A stretch of DNA of 64,000 bases from Methanobacteriota archaeon. GTDB taxonomy: Archaea > Methanobacteriota > Methanobacteria > Methanobacteriales > Methanobacteriaceae. Made by a program: the position numbers and the translations under genes. A model generated the notes under the pieces. It was not told where the DNA came from and did no database searches. It saw nothing but the letters and a program-made list of their open reading frames with translations. Position 1 is the stretch's first letter, and each line of letters opens with the position of its first letter. Location: assembly GCA_023411115.1 (NCBI GenBank), contig JAEYPF010000015.1:27913-91912 (forward strand), read 5' to 3'. Of the stretch, positions 33,869 to 43,490 are shown in pieces.

Positions 33869-34420
33869 GTGCTAAACAATTTTAAACCTATTTTTCTTCA
33901 TGCAATAACAAATGAATCACGTGCTAAAATGAAAACTCAAAAAATTACAGCAGGTGGAACTTTAATATGCAATGAAAAAAATGGAATCATTGGTGCAATC
34001 ATAAAATACAAAGATAAAAATTGTATTTTAACAGCTTACCACATATTAAGAGTCGGGAACTGTAATTTAGGCGATAATGTCCTGATAAATAAATTTAAAG
34101 GCAAAATAATTGAGATATTAATAGATTATGATCTCGCAGTTGCTGAAATTTATGCACCGGAATCCTCATTAGAATTTTCAAACTTGGGAAAACCTGAAAT
34201 AGGGCCTGCATATGCGCTTAAAGGGGAATTTAAAAATCCATGTAACATAATGACCATTGGAAAGACCTATCATTATCTTTCATTTTCATTTAAAACACTT
34301 CCACTTCCAGGTGATAGCGGATCGCCCATAATCCAAAATGGAAATGTAGTGGGGATACTGGCATCAATATTTTACACAAATGCCAATGGCATTGCCATAT
34401 CTCTTGAAATGTTTGAATAA
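33869..34420 (+). CDS. Small trypsin-like serine protease
   Basis: A 183-aa trypsin-fold protein with the catalytic triad visible in order: H58 in LTAYHIL, D88 in IDYDLAV and S150 in the classic PGDSGSPI. It ends shortly after, as expected for a minimal chymotrypsin fold. There is no clear signal peptide or transmembrane anchor, so it may act in the cytoplasm. The start is uncertain: GTG 33869 lacks a ribosome site, and ATG 33929 would still keep the full protease core. The flanking genes give no substrate clue. Confidence 0.8.
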   Translation: MLNNFKPIFLHAITNESRAKMKTQKITAGGTLICNEKNGIIGAIIKYKDKNCILTAYHILRVGNCNLGDNVLINKFKGKIIEILIDYDLAVAEIYAPESSLEFSNLGKPEIGPAYALKGEFKNPCNIMTIGKTYHYLSFSFKTLPLPGDSGSPIIQNGNVVGILASIFYTNANGIAISLEMFE

Positions 34421-34633
34421 TAATAAAATTCAGTTAATTTTGAGCTAATAGGACAGTTTGATGTATAATAACATTAAATTCTATTTTAGTAAGAAATAAA
34501 TAAAAAATTAAATAAATATCATTAAAGAGTTCATAATTACTTCACTTATAATAACGTTCTAAATATGGTTTTTTCGTTCTAATATTGATTATAACCATGC
34601 AATACTTTATTAAAATTAAAAGGAGAGTGTTTT

Positions 34634-35326
34634 ATGGTAATTCATTTAGAAGATCATTTTTTTGACCTCCCTGACTTCAGGAATCGGACTGCTGTCTTTC
34701 GTGACCGTGAACATGCAGGAGAAATCCTTTCAGAAATGCTCATGCAGTACAGGGATACCAATGCAGTTGTTTTTGCAATTCCTGCTGGCGGAGTTCCAGT
34801 AGGGGCGGTAATTGCCAGTAAACTTCAGATCCCCCTTGATGTTGCCGTGGTAAGCAAAATTACTCTTCCATGGAATACTGAAGCGGGATATGGTGCAGTA
34901 GCCTTTGATGGTACAGTCCGCGTGAATGAAGAAATGGCATTACGACAAGGTCTTAATGAAGATACTATTCGTGATGGAATTGAAAAAACACGTAATAAAG
35001 TTAGGGGTAGGGTAGCAGAGTTTCGAAGTGGAAAACCCCCTATTCAAGTGAAGGGCCGTCCGGTGATTTTAGTAGATGATGGAATTGCATCGGGTTTTAC
35101 GATGTTTGTGGCTGTGGAAGCTCTAAGGAAAGCTGGTGCCAATCAGGTAATTATTGCGGTGCCTACTGCCCACTGGGAAGCTATTGAAAACGTGCTTCCA
35201 AATGTGGAGGAGTTTTACTGTGCAAATCTTCGGAGCGGATGGGCATATGCAGTGGCTGATGCGTATCAGCACTGGACTGATGTGATTGAGGAAGAAGTTA
35301 TTGAGATATTAAAAAATTTTTATTAA
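34634..35326 (+). CDS. Phosphoribosyltransferase-family protein
   Basis: A 230-aa type I PRTase-like protein. The PRPP-binding motif is VILVDDGIASGFTM and the core includes IPAGGVPVGAVIASKL. It resembles the widespread stand-alone PRTase (COG1926) often found with erythromycin-esterase or stress genes; its substrate is unknown. AAAGGAGAG precedes the ATG. Base composition is a little more GC-rich than the neighbours, which may point to acquisition. Confidence 0.88.
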   Translation: MVIHLEDHFFDLPDFRNRTAVFRDREHAGEILSEMLMQYRDTNAVVFAIPAGGVPVGAVIASKLQIPLDVAVVSKITLPWNTEAGYGAVAFDGTVRVNEEMALRQGLNEDTIRDGIEKTRNKVRGRVAEFRSGKPPIQVKGRPVILVDDGIASGFTMFVAVEALRKAGANQVIIAVPTAHWEAIENVLPNVEEFYCANLRSGWAYAVADAYQHWTDVIEEEVIEILKNFY

Positions 35327-35341
35327 AAATTTTTTATTCCC

Positions 35342-35418
35342 CAAACACTTGTGTTTGAGGGTTTTGAAAGGGTTTTAAACGCTAAAATAGTTTAATACCG
35401 CAAAATCATAGATTTTGC
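35342..35418. repeat. Palindromic element E after the PRTase gene
   Basis: CAAACAC-TT-GTGTTTG (35342-35357) and GCAAAATC-ATA-GATTTTGC (35400-35418), with AGGGTTTTGAAAGGGTTTT between. An AT-only palindrome also overlaps the PRTase stop at 35311-35335. The third-position GATTTTGC loop style matches the family. It may end the PRTase message. Confidence 0.6.
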
Positions 35419-35534
35419 AGGCTTTTAGATAGATGTGTGCGGAATTTTATTTTAATTTAGGGTACACTCTGGATTTTTTGGTCATGATCGGTTTGGGAGT
35501 TAGTTTTTTATGGTTTGTTTAGAAAAGAAGTATT

Positions 35535-36383
35535 ATGGATGTAGGGGAAATTATAAAGGATTCGTTAAAATATCCTTTTTCTGATTGGAAAAAATTTTTG
35601 ATGTTCGGAGTCATGATTTTATTTGCTAATATTTTTTTTGAATTTGTCCTTTTAATCCCAAATATTGTATTATTCGGTGTTTTAGGAGTTATAGGGTTTA
35701 TATTTGGATTATTTGTTATTGGTTATATGTTTAAAGTCATTAAATCCTCATTGAAATGTATAAATAAACTTCCCGAGTTTAATAATTGGATTAATATGGG
35801 TTTTGAAGGCTCTAAAGTTTTTATAGTTTATATTGTTTATTTAATTCCTGTTATTCTTATAATGCTCTCAATATTGCTGAATTCATTTGATGTACAGAAT
35901 ACATATAATAAATTAACAGAATTTGATTCAATTAATTTCTTGTTAATTCCTTTAATATCAATAATCTGGCCCGGAATTATAGGTATGGTTATAACATTAA
36001 TTGATTTATCGATGATGATAATTGGAACAGTTATTGTAAGCTGTTTGGGAATTTTATACATTATTTTAGTTGTACCAATAATTTTAGTGGCAATAGCAAA
36101 TATGGCATACTATGAAGGCGAACTCAAATCAGGATTCAGAATTCGTGAAATATTTGAAGAAATATCTCTTATTGGTTGGAAAAATCTCATAAAATGGTAT
36201 GTGGTAATTGGAATTCTTTATTTAATCCTAATAATAATAGCAAATACCATAAATTCTTATATTAGTCTAATTAATCCTATTTTAGGAGGATTAATCATGT
36301 TATTATTCTTACTTCCCTATAGTTACATATTCCTTGCTCGTTCAGTTGCGTTATTTTATATGCCTGACGAAGAAGAGCATTAA
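35535..36383 (+). CDS. DUF4013-type polytopic membrane protein
   Basis: A 282-aa protein beginning MDVGEIIKDSLKYPFSDWKK, a phrase characteristic of DUF4013 proteins, which are common and often multiplied in Methanobacteriales. Seven or so membrane helices follow, with a conserved YYEGELKSGFRIREIFEEI loop. The function is unknown. The ribosome site is weak. A smaller membrane protein gene follows 118 nt downstream. Confidence 0.85.
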   Translation: MDVGEIIKDSLKYPFSDWKKFLMFGVMILFANIFFEFVLLIPNIVLFGVLGVIGFIFGLFVIGYMFKVIKSSLKCINKLPEFNNWINMGFEGSKVFIVYIVYLIPVILIMLSILLNSFDVQNTYNKLTEFDSINFLLIPLISIIWPGIIGMVITLIDLSMMIIGTVIVSCLGILYIILVVPIILVAIANMAYYEGELKSGFRIREIFEEISLIGWKNLIKWYVVIGILYLILIIIANTINSYISLINPILGGLIMLLFLLPYSYIFLARSVALFYMPDEEEH

Positions 36384-36501
36384 TCTTTTCTATTTTCCAG
36401 GTCTATAGTGCTTTTTGGATTTTTTTGCAGTGGTAGGTTTACCTGCTACTTGTTTTGGAATTGTCGAAAAAGTTTTATATTTTATTTAGAAATGAGTTAT
36501 T

Positions 36502-36930
36502 ATGGTAATCCCTGGTATATTTTATTTAATACTTTCTTTAATAATGGGTATTTTTTTTATAATTGTGGGTTGTTTAGCTGTTAAAGATTATATAAGGAAT
36601 TCTGGAAAGAATGTGTCTTTGATATCCCTTGTATTTTCATTTATTTTAGGAATTGTTGGTATTATGGGTGCTATTTATGGTTTTTTTAGCTTTTTGGTAT
36701 TATTTGGTTTTATATCATATATTATATTCCTATGTTCCTCCAGATATATTTCAATTAAATACCCTAGAAAACAGGAGGAATATCAGGAGCAATGGGAGAT
36801 ACGTAGGGAAATGTATAAAAACAGCCCACAGTACAAGTATATAAAAATTGCTAGATATATAATGCTCGCTTGTGCAATCTTTTTAACTGCATTTATCATA
36901 ATAGTTGTATTGTTTAATATAACTTTTTAG
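36502..36930 (+). CDS. Hypothetical membrane protein (142 aa)
   Basis: An unrecognised protein with three N-terminal membrane helices, a polar stretch (KYPRKQEEYQEQWEIRREMY, about 94-113) and a C-terminal helix. A weak AGAAATGAG lies before the ATG. It is probably expressed with the DUF4013 protein upstream. No domain can be named. Confidence 0.65.
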   Translation: MVIPGIFYLILSLIMGIFFIIVGCLAVKDYIRNSGKNVSLISLVFSFILGIVGIMGAIYGFFSFLVLFGFISYIIFLCSSRYISIKYPRKQEEYQEQWEIRREMYKNSPQYKYIKIARYIMLACAIFLTAFIIIVVLFNITF

Positions 36931-37094
36931 CTTCCATTGTAACAAATTAAAATGTCATGAAACCTTTTATTATTATCTGATAGTTACTGGATTTATTATT
37001 TATTCATGGCTTCTTGTAGATAAAACATTTAGAAAACATTTATTAGTTTTTAAGTTAAAATTTAGGTATTCAAATATTTTAGAGGTCATTTTTC

Positions 37095-37550
37095 ATGCTA
37101 GGCGAAAAAGAATTAATCAAACTATTTCCAGATTTTGAAGGGCTCATTCAACCATCAGGGATCGATCTAAGGCTAGAAGACGTGTTCATCCAAAAAAGTG
37201 CAGGGTCTTTAATCGATAACGAGAAAAATCTTCCAGAATTAGAGAAGCTTGAGCCTCCAATCTACACATTAAAATCAAAAACAGCGTATTCAGTAACAGT
37301 GGAGCCGAAGGTCAAAATTCCAAAAGGATACTCAATGCTTTACCTTCCGCGTTCAACCCTTAACAGATCATTTATTTCAGTTCATACAGCGGTAGGTGAC
37401 CCTGGATTTTATGGAACTCTGCAGTTCATGGTCTACAACTACGGCGAATTCGATTATCAAATTAAAAAAGGGGAAAGAATAGCTCAAGCTGTTGTGTTTA
37501 AGGTTTCTGGCTCTGGAGAATATAATGGGAGCTATCAAGAGGAAGAGTAA
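37095..37550 (+). CDS. dut: dUTP diphosphatase, archaeal dCTP-deaminase-like family
   Basis: A 151-aa trimeric nucleotide hydrolase fold. Conserved segments: QPSGIDLRLED, LPRSTLNRSFI, then VHTAVGDPGFYGTL, and the C-terminal YNGSYQ. The catalytic Glu used by dCTP deaminase, usually in a (V/I)LEFYN-type strand, is Met or Val here (LQFMVYN). It therefore probably hydrolyses dUTP rather than deaminating dCTP, keeping uracil out of DNA. GAGGT precedes the ATG. It is convergent with acs. Confidence 0.85.
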   Translation: MLGEKELIKLFPDFEGLIQPSGIDLRLEDVFIQKSAGSLIDNEKNLPELEKLEPPIYTLKSKTAYSVTVEPKVKIPKGYSMLYLPRSTLNRSFISVHTAVGDPGFYGTLQFMVYNYGEFDYQIKKGERIAQAVVFKVSGSGEYNGSYQEEE

Positions 37551-37615
37551 ACTCCCTCATTTCAATCTTTCATTATAAATCCTAAACTCAGCATTGAGGG
37601 ATTTAAATATTTATT

Positions 37616-39568
37616 TTATAACGCCCTATCCAACCCCTCAACAGCTTCAGGGTTTGCAAGGGTACTTATATCTCCCACATCTTCACCTTTAACCTTAGCT
37701 TTTATAACTCTCCTCATTATTTTTCCACTTCTTGTTTTTGGAAGGTCTTCAACGAAATTTATGTATTTAGGAGTTGCAACAGGGCCAATTTCAACCCTAA
37801 CATGATATTTAAGAGTATCTTTGAGTTCCTGAGAAGGTTTATAATTATGTTTGAGTATAACAAACGCTGAAATTTCTTCGCCTTTTATTGGGTCGGGTTT
37901 TCCAACCACTGCAGCTTCTGCAACGGCTTCATGGCTTACAATGGCTGATTCAACTTCAGAAGTACCTATTCTATGTCCTGCCACATTTAAAACATCGTCT
38001 TCCCGTCCTTGAATCCAGAAGTAACCGTCTTTGTCCTTCCTTGCTACATCTCCGCTTAAGTACATATTTTCAAATTCACTCCAGTATGCGTCGATGTACC
38101 TTTGAGGGTCTTTATAAAGAGTTCTAAGCATTGATGGCCATGGAGTTTTGATTACAAGGTGCCCTCCTTTTTCAGTTAATGAATTGCCTTCATTATCTAA
38201 AATATCTGCCTGAACTGTAGGGAACGGCTTGACTGCAGAGCCGGGTTTAAGTGAAGATATTGGAAATGGAGTTATGAGGTGCATTCCAGTTTCAGTCTGC
38301 CACCAGGTGTCCATTATAGGGCATTTTTCGCCGCCAATATATTTATAATACCACACCCATGCTTCGGGATTTATAGGTTCACCTACTGATCCAAGAAGTC
38401 TTAAAGTACTAAGATCATACTTGTCAGGCCATTTCTCGCCGTATTTCATGAACATTCGTATCGTTGTGGGCGCTGTATACAAAACGGTTACTCCATAATC
38501 TTCTACAATCTTCCAGAATATACCAGGATCTGGATAATCCGGAGCACCTTCAAACATAATGGATGTTACTCCAAGTAAAAGTGGAGCGTAGACTATATAG
38601 CTGTGTCCTGTTATCCAGCCAATATCGGCTGCACACCACCATATATCGTCCTCTTTGAGGTCAAAAACAAATTTTAAAGAGGCATATACTCCAACAGCAT
38701 ATCCTCCGTGGACATGTGTAACTCCCTTTGGTTTCCCTGTAGTTCCTGAAGTGTATAAAATAAATAGCGGGTCTTCTGAGTCCATAACTTCAGTTTCACA
38801 TTCATCATTCATATTTTCGGTAATTTCATGCCACCATAGGTCTCTCCCATCATGCATTTCAATATCCATGCCTGCATGATTTACAACAATGAGGTTGTTA
38901 ATGGTAGGGGTGTTTTCAAGTATATCATCAACATTTTCTTTCAGGGGTATCAATTTTCCTCTTCTTGTGAATCCATCTACGGTTATGGCTACTTTTGATT
39001 CGGCATCATTTATTCTTTCTTGAAATGCCTTTGCCCAGAAACCTGAAAAGACCACTGAATGAATGGCGCCTATTTTAGCACATGCAAGCATTGCTATGGG
39101 GAGTTCGGGTATCATGGGCAGATAAATACTTACAGTATCTCCTTTTTCAACGCCAAGTTCTCTTAATGCATTTGCAAATTTATTCACTTCACGCCAGAGA
39201 TGGTAATATGTTATTTTCCGGGTTTCTCCATCTTCGCCTTCCCAAATATAAGCTATTTTATCTTTATTACCGTTTTTCATATGCCTATCAAGCGCATTAT
39301 GAACTATGTTAAATTTGCCATCTAAAAACCATTCTGCATGTGGGGGATTCCATTTTAAAACGTTTTCATATGGTTTAAACCATTCTAATTCCTTTGCAAG
39401 TTCATCCCAGAACCAATCAGGATTATTTTTAGCATTATCAAGTAATTCGTCGTAATTTTTTATATCATATTTACTCATCCAGTTCTTAATGTTACTTTTT
39501 TCCACAATGTCTTTTGGAGGATTGAATATCCTCTCTTCCTTGAGCAAAGCTTCTAAATCTCTTGACAT
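37616..39568 (-). CDS. acsA: Acetyl-CoA synthetase (AMP-forming)
   Basis: A 650-aa ligase that activates acetate to acetyl-CoA through acetyl-AMP. The ATP-binding signature is YTSGTTGKPKGVTHVHGG. The acetate-pocket tryptophan region is TWWQTETGMH, and the catalytic C-terminal lysine lies in PKTRSGKIMRR. In hydrogenotrophic methanogens it lets acetate enter carbon assimilation. GAGGAG precedes the ATG. It diverges from the TPP-enzyme gene with 140 nt between them. Confidence 0.95.
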   Translation of the reverse strand: MSRDLEALLKEERIFNPPKDIVEKSNIKNWMSKYDIKNYDELLDNAKNNPDWFWDELAKELEWFKPYENVLKWNPPHAEWFLDGKFNIVHNALDRHMKNGNKDKIAYIWEGEDGETRKITYYHLWREVNKFANALRELGVEKGDTVSIYLPMIPELPIAMLACAKIGAIHSVVFSGFWAKAFQERINDAESKVAITVDGFTRRGKLIPLKENVDDILENTPTINNLIVVNHAGMDIEMHDGRDLWWHEITENMNDECETEVMDSEDPLFILYTSGTTGKPKGVTHVHGGYAVGVYASLKFVFDLKEDDIWWCAADIGWITGHSYIVYAPLLLGVTSIMFEGAPDYPDPGIFWKIVEDYGVTVLYTAPTTIRMFMKYGEKWPDKYDLSTLRLLGSVGEPINPEAWVWYYKYIGGEKCPIMDTWWQTETGMHLITPFPISSLKPGSAVKPFPTVQADILDNEGNSLTEKGGHLVIKTPWPSMLRTLYKDPQRYIDAYWSEFENMYLSGDVARKDKDGYFWIQGREDDVLNVAGHRIGTSEVESAIVSHEAVAEAAVVGKPDPIKGEEISAFVILKHNYKPSQELKDTLKYHVRVEIGPVATPKYINFVEDLPKTRSGKIMRRVIKAKVKGEDVGDISTLANPEAVEGLDRAL

Positions 39569-39709
39569 TTATATCTCCTCGAGTTTGGAAAATATTTCAA
39601 CTCACTGGTCTTGATTACTATTAATATTTAATTTGAGGGTAATAAAATTAATTGATTTAGTCCGCCACGGATTAAATTTAATAAATGCAAAAAACATATC
39701 TATTAAACG

Positions 39710-41320
39710 ATGAATCAACAGGAAAGTACCCTGAGATGTGCAGATGCTCTTGTTAAAATTCTGGAATTAAATGGAGTTAAATTCATTTTCGGACATCCTG
39801 GGGAGCAAATTTTACCATTTTATGACGCGCTGCGGAGTTCAAATATAAAACATGTGCTAATGCGCCATGAACAGGGAGCAGCACATGCAGCAGATGGATA
39901 TGCAAGGGTATCCGCCGAATTTGGAGTTTGTATTTCAACTGCAGGTCCGGGGGCGTTAAATCTAGTTATGGGAGTAGCAACAGCCTTTAAGGATTCAATA
40001 CCTATGATTGTGGTTACAGGAGATGTTGATAGAGATCTTAAGGGAAAAAATGTATTTCAGAACGTTGATGTTGAATCTATTTTCAGGCCAATAACACTGG
40101 ATACATTTCATATTGAAGATCCGGCTGACGGTGTTTTGAAATTAAAAAAAGCAATTGAAATGGTAAAACATGGAAAAACGGGACCTGTTCATCTGAACTT
40201 TCCAAAAGATGTCCTGAATGATTGTGTTGATACATCTCTAGTAAATGAGAATGTTGAATATCACGATGATATTCCTTTAAATGGAATCGACGATGCAATT
40301 AAATTAATAGAAAAGTCTAAACGCCCACTTATTCTTGCCGGAACTGGAATCATTTGGGCACATGCAGTAAATAAACTGAAGGAATTTGTTGAAAAATATG
40401 GAATTCCAGTTGCCACTACTTATTCTGCAAGGGGTGTTTTACCTGAAGATCATGACCTTGCACTGGGAATGATTGGACTCAGGGGTACAACTGCTGCTAA
40501 CTTTGCAGGGAAAAATTGTGATCTATTAATTGCACTTGGTTGCAGATTTTCAGAACGAACAGTACTTGGAATTGGAGAACCTGAAATAATTCATATAAAC
40601 CCTGACACTGAAGTCTTAGATGGTGATGTTAAAATTCCGGGAGATGCTGGTCAATTCCTGGATAAAATAAACAGTATCAAAGTCCAAAGTACTGATGAAT
40701 GGCTTAAGGAGCTGGAAAGCCATAAAAAGACATATGGGATCAAAACTAACTATGAAAATATTCCAATTAAGCCCCAAAGAGCTATAAAGGAAATATTGGA
40801 TGCCTCGGAAGATTCAACAACGATAAGTGATGCAGGAACACATACTACGTGGGTTAACTTCCTGAAAAAGATAACAAGGCCATCATCACTGCTTTTTTCA
40901 GGCGGATTTGGGCCTATGGGTTATGGATTACCTGCAGCAATTGGCGCATCCATTGCAGACCCACAAAAAAGGGTTGTTTTAGTGGCTGGTGATGGGGGAT
41001 TCCAGATGACAATGCAGGAACTTGCAGTAATTGCCCAGGAAAAACTTCCAGTAGTGATTTGCATTATAAACAACTGCTGCCTTGGAATTATAAAACAATG
41101 GCAGGATATACATTACAGGGATAGATACGAAGTAGAACTTGAAAATCCTGACTTTATTGAAATTGCAGAGGCATATGGAATTAAAGCAGAGCGTGTAAAT
41201 TCACCAGGTAATGTATTTACAGCTGTTAAAAATGCTTTGGAATCAAAAAAACCCTATTTAATTGATATAATGGTTGATAAGGAAGAAGGGATAATTCTGC
41301 CTAAAGTTGCTCCGCAGTAA
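39710..41320 (+). CDS. Acetolactate-synthase-like TPP-dependent enzyme
   Basis: A 536-aa three-domain TPP enzyme. The N-terminal PYR domain has the catalytic Glu in MRHEQGAAHAADGYAR. A central FAD/TPP-middle domain runs through GMIGLRGTTAANFAG. The C-terminal PP domain has GDGGFQMTMQELAV and the NN pair (IINNCCLG) for TPP-Mg binding. It resembles IlvB, but no small regulatory subunit (IlvN) is nearby, so another 2-oxoacid decarboxylase or synthase role is possible. No clear ribosome site before ATG 39710. Confidence 0.85.
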   Translation: MNQQESTLRCADALVKILELNGVKFIFGHPGEQILPFYDALRSSNIKHVLMRHEQGAAHAADGYARVSAEFGVCISTAGPGALNLVMGVATAFKDSIPMIVVTGDVDRDLKGKNVFQNVDVESIFRPITLDTFHIEDPADGVLKLKKAIEMVKHGKTGPVHLNFPKDVLNDCVDTSLVNENVEYHDDIPLNGIDDAIKLIEKSKRPLILAGTGIIWAHAVNKLKEFVEKYGIPVATTYSARGVLPEDHDLALGMIGLRGTTAANFAGKNCDLLIALGCRFSERTVLGIGEPEIIHINPDTEVLDGDVKIPGDAGQFLDKINSIKVQSTDEWLKELESHKKTYGIKTNYENIPIKPQRAIKEILDASEDSTTISDAGTHTTWVNFLKKITRPSSLLFSGGFGPMGYGLPAAIGASIADPQKRVVLVAGDGGFQMTMQELAVIAQEKLPVVICIINNCCLGIIKQWQDIHYRDRYEVELENPDFIEIAEAYGIKAERVNSPGNVFTAVKNALESKKPYLIDIMVDKEEGIILPKVAPQ

Positions 41321-41452
41321 TGAATATCATGAATTTTGTAACGAATTATTAGCATCGGATACTTAAAAAATAAGTTTTACCAAAAATAATATAATGAAGT
41401 TTATTCAAATCTATAAGAATTATTATAAATAAATTGGCATGAAGGCGATTTA

Positions 41453-42820
41453 ATGAAAGTTTTATTAATAAACCCTCCTGATACTGCTTCAAAATATAAA
41501 TTCATCGGCCTTGTGGCCCCTCCACTAGGTATAGCTTATATAGCAGCAGTTCTTGAGGAAAATGGTATCAATGTCAAGATAATAGATGGTTCTGCCCTTG
41601 AGATGAGCTGGGAAGAACTAGAAAAGGAAATTCCAAAGTATTCGCCGGATATTATAGCAGTTACTGCAGTGACACCAACAATTGATCAGGCACTCAAAAC
41701 AGCTAGAATCGCAAAGAATACCTGTCCTAACTCTTATGTTGTTTTAGGGGGATATCATCCTACTTTTACTTATAATGAGCTTTTAAAAAATGATTTCGTG
41801 GACATTGTAATTTGTGGTGAAGGCGAATACACCATGCTTGAACTTGCAGAGACAATTGAAAGTGGCGGAGATTTAAGAAAAGTTAAAGGTATAGCTACTA
41901 AGGATTTTGAAACTCCTCCAAGGCCAATTATTGAAAATTTGGATGAAATTCCATTCCCTGCAAGGCACCTTCTCCCTATGGACAAATATAAAATTTTGAA
42001 TTCGAAACTTCCAGTGGGTACACTTATTTCAGGAAGAGGATGCCCGTTTAAATGTTCATTTTGCGCATCAGCGGCTCTCCATGGTCAAAAATTAAGATTA
42101 CGGTCATCAGAAAATATAGTTGATGAGATGGAACATTTAATCAACGATCATGATGCTGATATGGTAGCGTTCATGGATGATACATTCACTGTAAATAAGA
42201 AGAGGGTTGAAGAGATCTGCATTGATATGAAAAAAAGAAATCTTGATGTTTATTGGGGATGTACAGCACGTGTAGATACGTTATCAAGGAATATATTGCA
42301 GAAAATGAAGGATGCGGGGTGCATAACCCTATTTGTGGGTGTTGAATCTGCAGATCAGCAGAGTTTAGATAATTTAAATAAACAAACCACCATTGAAAGG
42401 ATAAGAAAAACATTTGAACTTACAAGGGAGCTTGATGTTAGAACAATAGCATCGGCAGTACTTGGAATGCCTGGAGATAACAGGCAGAGCATTAAAAATA
42501 CAATAAAATTTGTTAAAAGCCTTAATCCATCATATGCAGTTTTTTCACTGGCTACACCTTATCCTGGAACTCGATTTTATATGAAAGCCCGGGAAGAAAA
42601 TTTAATTAAGATAACTGACTGGTCAAAGTACTCTCTTATGAACCCTGTCCTTGAAACAATGGATTGTTCCCTTGATGAACTTAAAAAATTACAGAGAAAG
42701 GCATTCAGAGAATTTTATCTTCGCCCAGGTTATATCTTACGACAGTCATGGATGGACGGAGGTATAATTTTAAAAACAATTTTTGCCATGCTTAAGGATG
42801 TCGGCAGTCAAAATAAATGA
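41453..42820 (+). CDS. B12-binding radical SAM protein
   Basis: A 455-aa enzyme. The N-terminal cobalamin-binding domain (about 1-140) includes VLINPPDTASKY and APPLGIAYIAAVLEENG. The radical SAM domain has the cluster motif GRGCPFKCSFCAS (about 196-208), then the SAM-binding GVESADQQSLD. It belongs to the BchE/HpnP-type class B group, which carries out methylations and cyclisations on unreactive carbons. The substrate is not evident; methanogen-specific protein or cofactor methylations are candidates. AAGGCGAT precedes the ATG. Confidence 0.9.
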   Translation: MKVLLINPPDTASKYKFIGLVAPPLGIAYIAAVLEENGINVKIIDGSALEMSWEELEKEIPKYSPDIIAVTAVTPTIDQALKTARIAKNTCPNSYVVLGGYHPTFTYNELLKNDFVDIVICGEGEYTMLELAETIESGGDLRKVKGIATKDFETPPRPIIENLDEIPFPARHLLPMDKYKILNSKLPVGTLISGRGCPFKCSFCASAALHGQKLRLRSSENIVDEMEHLINDHDADMVAFMDDTFTVNKKRVEEICIDMKKRNLDVYWGCTARVDTLSRNILQKMKDAGCITLFVGVESADQQSLDNLNKQTTIERIRKTFELTRELDVRTIASAVLGMPGDNRQSIKNTIKFVKSLNPSYAVFSLATPYPGTRFYMKAREENLIKITDWSKYSLMNPVLETMDCSLDELKKLQRKAFREFYLRPGYILRQSWMDGGIILKTIFAMLKDVGSQNK

Positions 42821-42863
42821 ACTTTTTAATTAATTTTTTCAAAATTACTAAATGATTGGTGTA

Positions 42864-43295
42864 TCATGTTCGAACAAATCTGCCTAAATAAGCAAAAACA
42901 AACCCTAGAACCATTAAAACTATAAAATACATTGGTGAAGAAGATAAAAAATCGGAATTAGAACGCATAAAATAGTATATTATGAAATTAAAAGCATGAA
43001 ATTTGAGAAGTAGTCCAAAAATAAACAATATACCTACGCCTAACAGTTTAATCATATTTGAATTACGTGGTAATTTAATTCCTAGTCCTTTTTTTTCACT
43101 AGAAACATTAAAACCATTGGTTTTATCATTCAGATTTTTTTTATATACGAGTTCCCCTCCACATTGACATCTATCAAATCCCTCAGAAACTTTGTTTCTG
43201 GGGTCCCAAAATCGTGGATTTTGAGGATCTTTTGGAGATTCCCCGGGTTCAAGTTCGTAATATCCTCCACATTCTTTACAGATAAGGTAGCCCAT
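42864..43295 (-). CDS. Zinc-ribbon membrane protein with an inserted palindromic element
   Basis: A 143-aa protein: an N-terminal zinc ribbon (ICKECGGYYELEPGESPKD and FDRCQCGGELVY) followed by a linker and two C-terminal membrane helices. The ribbon is split by about 16 extra residues (PQNPRFWDPRNKVSEG). The corresponding DNA at 43184-43223 consists of two hairpins of the palindrome family found elsewhere in the window. Related ribbons in Methanobacteriales run directly from the ESPxD phrase to FDxCxCGG, so I read this as an in-frame insertion. GGTGA precedes the ATG. Function unknown. Confidence 0.85.
   Translation of the reverse strand: MGYLICKECGGYYELEPGESPKDPQNPRFWDPRNKVSEGFDRCQCGGELVYKKNLNDKTNGFNVSSEKKGLGIKLPRNSNMIKLLGVGILFIFGLLLKFHAFNFIIYYFMRSNSDFLSSSPMYFIVLMVLGFVFAYLGRFVRT
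43184..43223. repeat. Palindromic element F inside a coding sequence
   Basis: CAGAAAC-TTT-GTTTCTG (43184-43200) and CAAAATC-GTG-GATTTTG (43207-43223), joined by GGGTCC. Stem length, 3-nt loops and the GATTTTG arm match the intergenic arrays, but here they are translated in frame within the zinc ribbon of the gene at 42864. Confidence 0.75.
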
Positions 43296-43490
43296 GATTT
43301 CACCAGTATTATTTTACTTTTATAATTTGATTATTAATATGAATAAATATTATGATAATTGGTTTGAGATTTGATTAATGATGTTGAAAAAAATATATAT
43401 TATGTCTAAATTGCCCTGTTTTACAGATTAAATAATCTCTAATATTAAAAACAAACAAATAAATTTATGTTTCATTTATAAATTAATATT

